Shown here: positions 13,792-14,090 of the stretch, in pieces
How positions within the stretch are numbered: the stretch's first letter is position 1
Layout: every line of letters begins with the position of its first letter
Assembly (NCBI GenBank): GCA_903845455.1
Contig: CAIMXN010000042.1
Span: 1-14,090, forward strand
Direction of reading: 5' to 3'
DNA: 14,090 nt
Source of the DNA: an uncultured beta proteobacterium
GTDB lineage: Bacteria > Pseudomonadota > Gammaproteobacteria > Burkholderiales > Burkholderiaceae
Notes under the pieces: model-generated
Told to the model about the DNA's origin: nothing
The model's input: the letters and a program-made list of their open reading frames with translations, nothing else
The model's database searches: none
Program-made: the position numbers and the translations under genes

Positions 13792-14090
13792 TTAGATAAC
13801 AAGTAGGCAGATCTACATTGCATAACGATCTGATGAGAAAATTCAAGTAAATACGCGCTGCAATGCGCGATTTCAATCTATTTCTAATACTGAGAGCTAT
13901 TGGAAGTAATCACCGGTAGATTGGATTAAATTGTTTTTTTAACAAAACTCCTCCTTCAGCTTAAGAGTGATTAAGTGTCTTGCCCGAGATTTCGAATGAA
14001 GACACTACCCTCAATGACCGCTTCGGGTCGCTAGGACCTTTTAAATATCAACTGATTTAGAATCTTTTGCTTGTCGCTGGAAGCGCATTG
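13792..14090. other. Non-coding tail of the window
   Basis: About 300 bases without a convincing gene on either strand. It holds a small palindrome (CGCGC at 13854-13858, GCGCG at 13865-13869), copy 2 of the cupin-flanking repeat (13891-13946), and a GACCGCTTCGGGTCG patch near 14016. A gene may begin beyond the window edge. Confidence 0.55.
13891..13946. repeat. Cupin-flanking repeat, copy 2
   Basis: Starts TGAGAGCTATTGGAAGTAAT, direct orientation, 829 bases after copy 1. It has 7 T in the T-run where copy 1 has TCTTT. Copy 1 precedes the cupin gene by about 120-170 bases; copy 2 would stand in a similar position to a gene starting near or just past the window end. Confidence 0.7.

Noticed and set aside
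14013..14036. TGACCGCTTCGGGTCG patch resembling an intergenic motif, with a weaker look-alike near 12958
   Set aside because: The match between the two sites is too short and imperfect to claim a repeat family without a genome search.

Overview
The window looks like chromosomal DNA from a betaproteobacterium of the Burkholderiaceae, most likely a freshwater Polynucleobacter-type organism. This is an inference from moderate G+C, tightly packed genes, and the style of the Sox, glutaryl-CoA dehydrogenase and YbiT proteins; no rRNA or other taxonomic marker is present. I see no phage, insertion sequence, CRISPR array, tRNA or rRNA.

Region 1 (1-9204, all + strand) is a long gene string with small or no gaps, probably one operon or a few overlapping ones. 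It opens with the 3' end of soxZ, then soxA, soxX and soxB. These are the periplasmic thiosulfate-oxidising proteins: SoxYZ carries the substrate, SoxAX loads thiosulfate onto it, and SoxB releases sulfate. soxC and soxD are not in the window. Behind soxB lies a less familiar sulfur block: a secreted DsrE-like protein, a secreted SoxH-like metallo-hydrolase, a small monoheme cytochrome c, a full-length YeeE/YedE transporter, a pair of half-size YeeE/YedE proteins, and a DUF442 rhodanese-like protein. The half-size pair plus DUF442 resembles the content of the BigR/Blh sulfide-detoxification operons. A hot-dog thioesterase and mnmH (tRNA 2-selenouridine synthase, itself a rhodanese-domain enzyme) close the string. 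A plausible reading is periplasmic thiosulfate oxidation linked to import and cytoplasmic handling of sulfane sulfur.

Region 2 (9201-12911) is housekeeping. gcdH (glutaryl-CoA dehydrogenase, - strand) overlaps the end of mnmH by 4 bases. It is divergent from a YhhQ-type queuosine-precursor transporter, which is followed by the ABC-F ATPase ybiT. The gcdH leader holds a 14-bp direct repeat that looks like an operator pair.

Region 3 (12912-14090) is mostly non-coding and AT-rich, with one small secreted cupin gene. It contains a 10-bp tandem triplication just after ybiT, a diverged repeat of about 54 bp on both sides of the cupin gene, and a run of three hairpins after the cupin stop. This is the least explained part of the window. 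The best candidates for something undescribed are the post-soxB sulfur block and the repeat-flanked cupin region.
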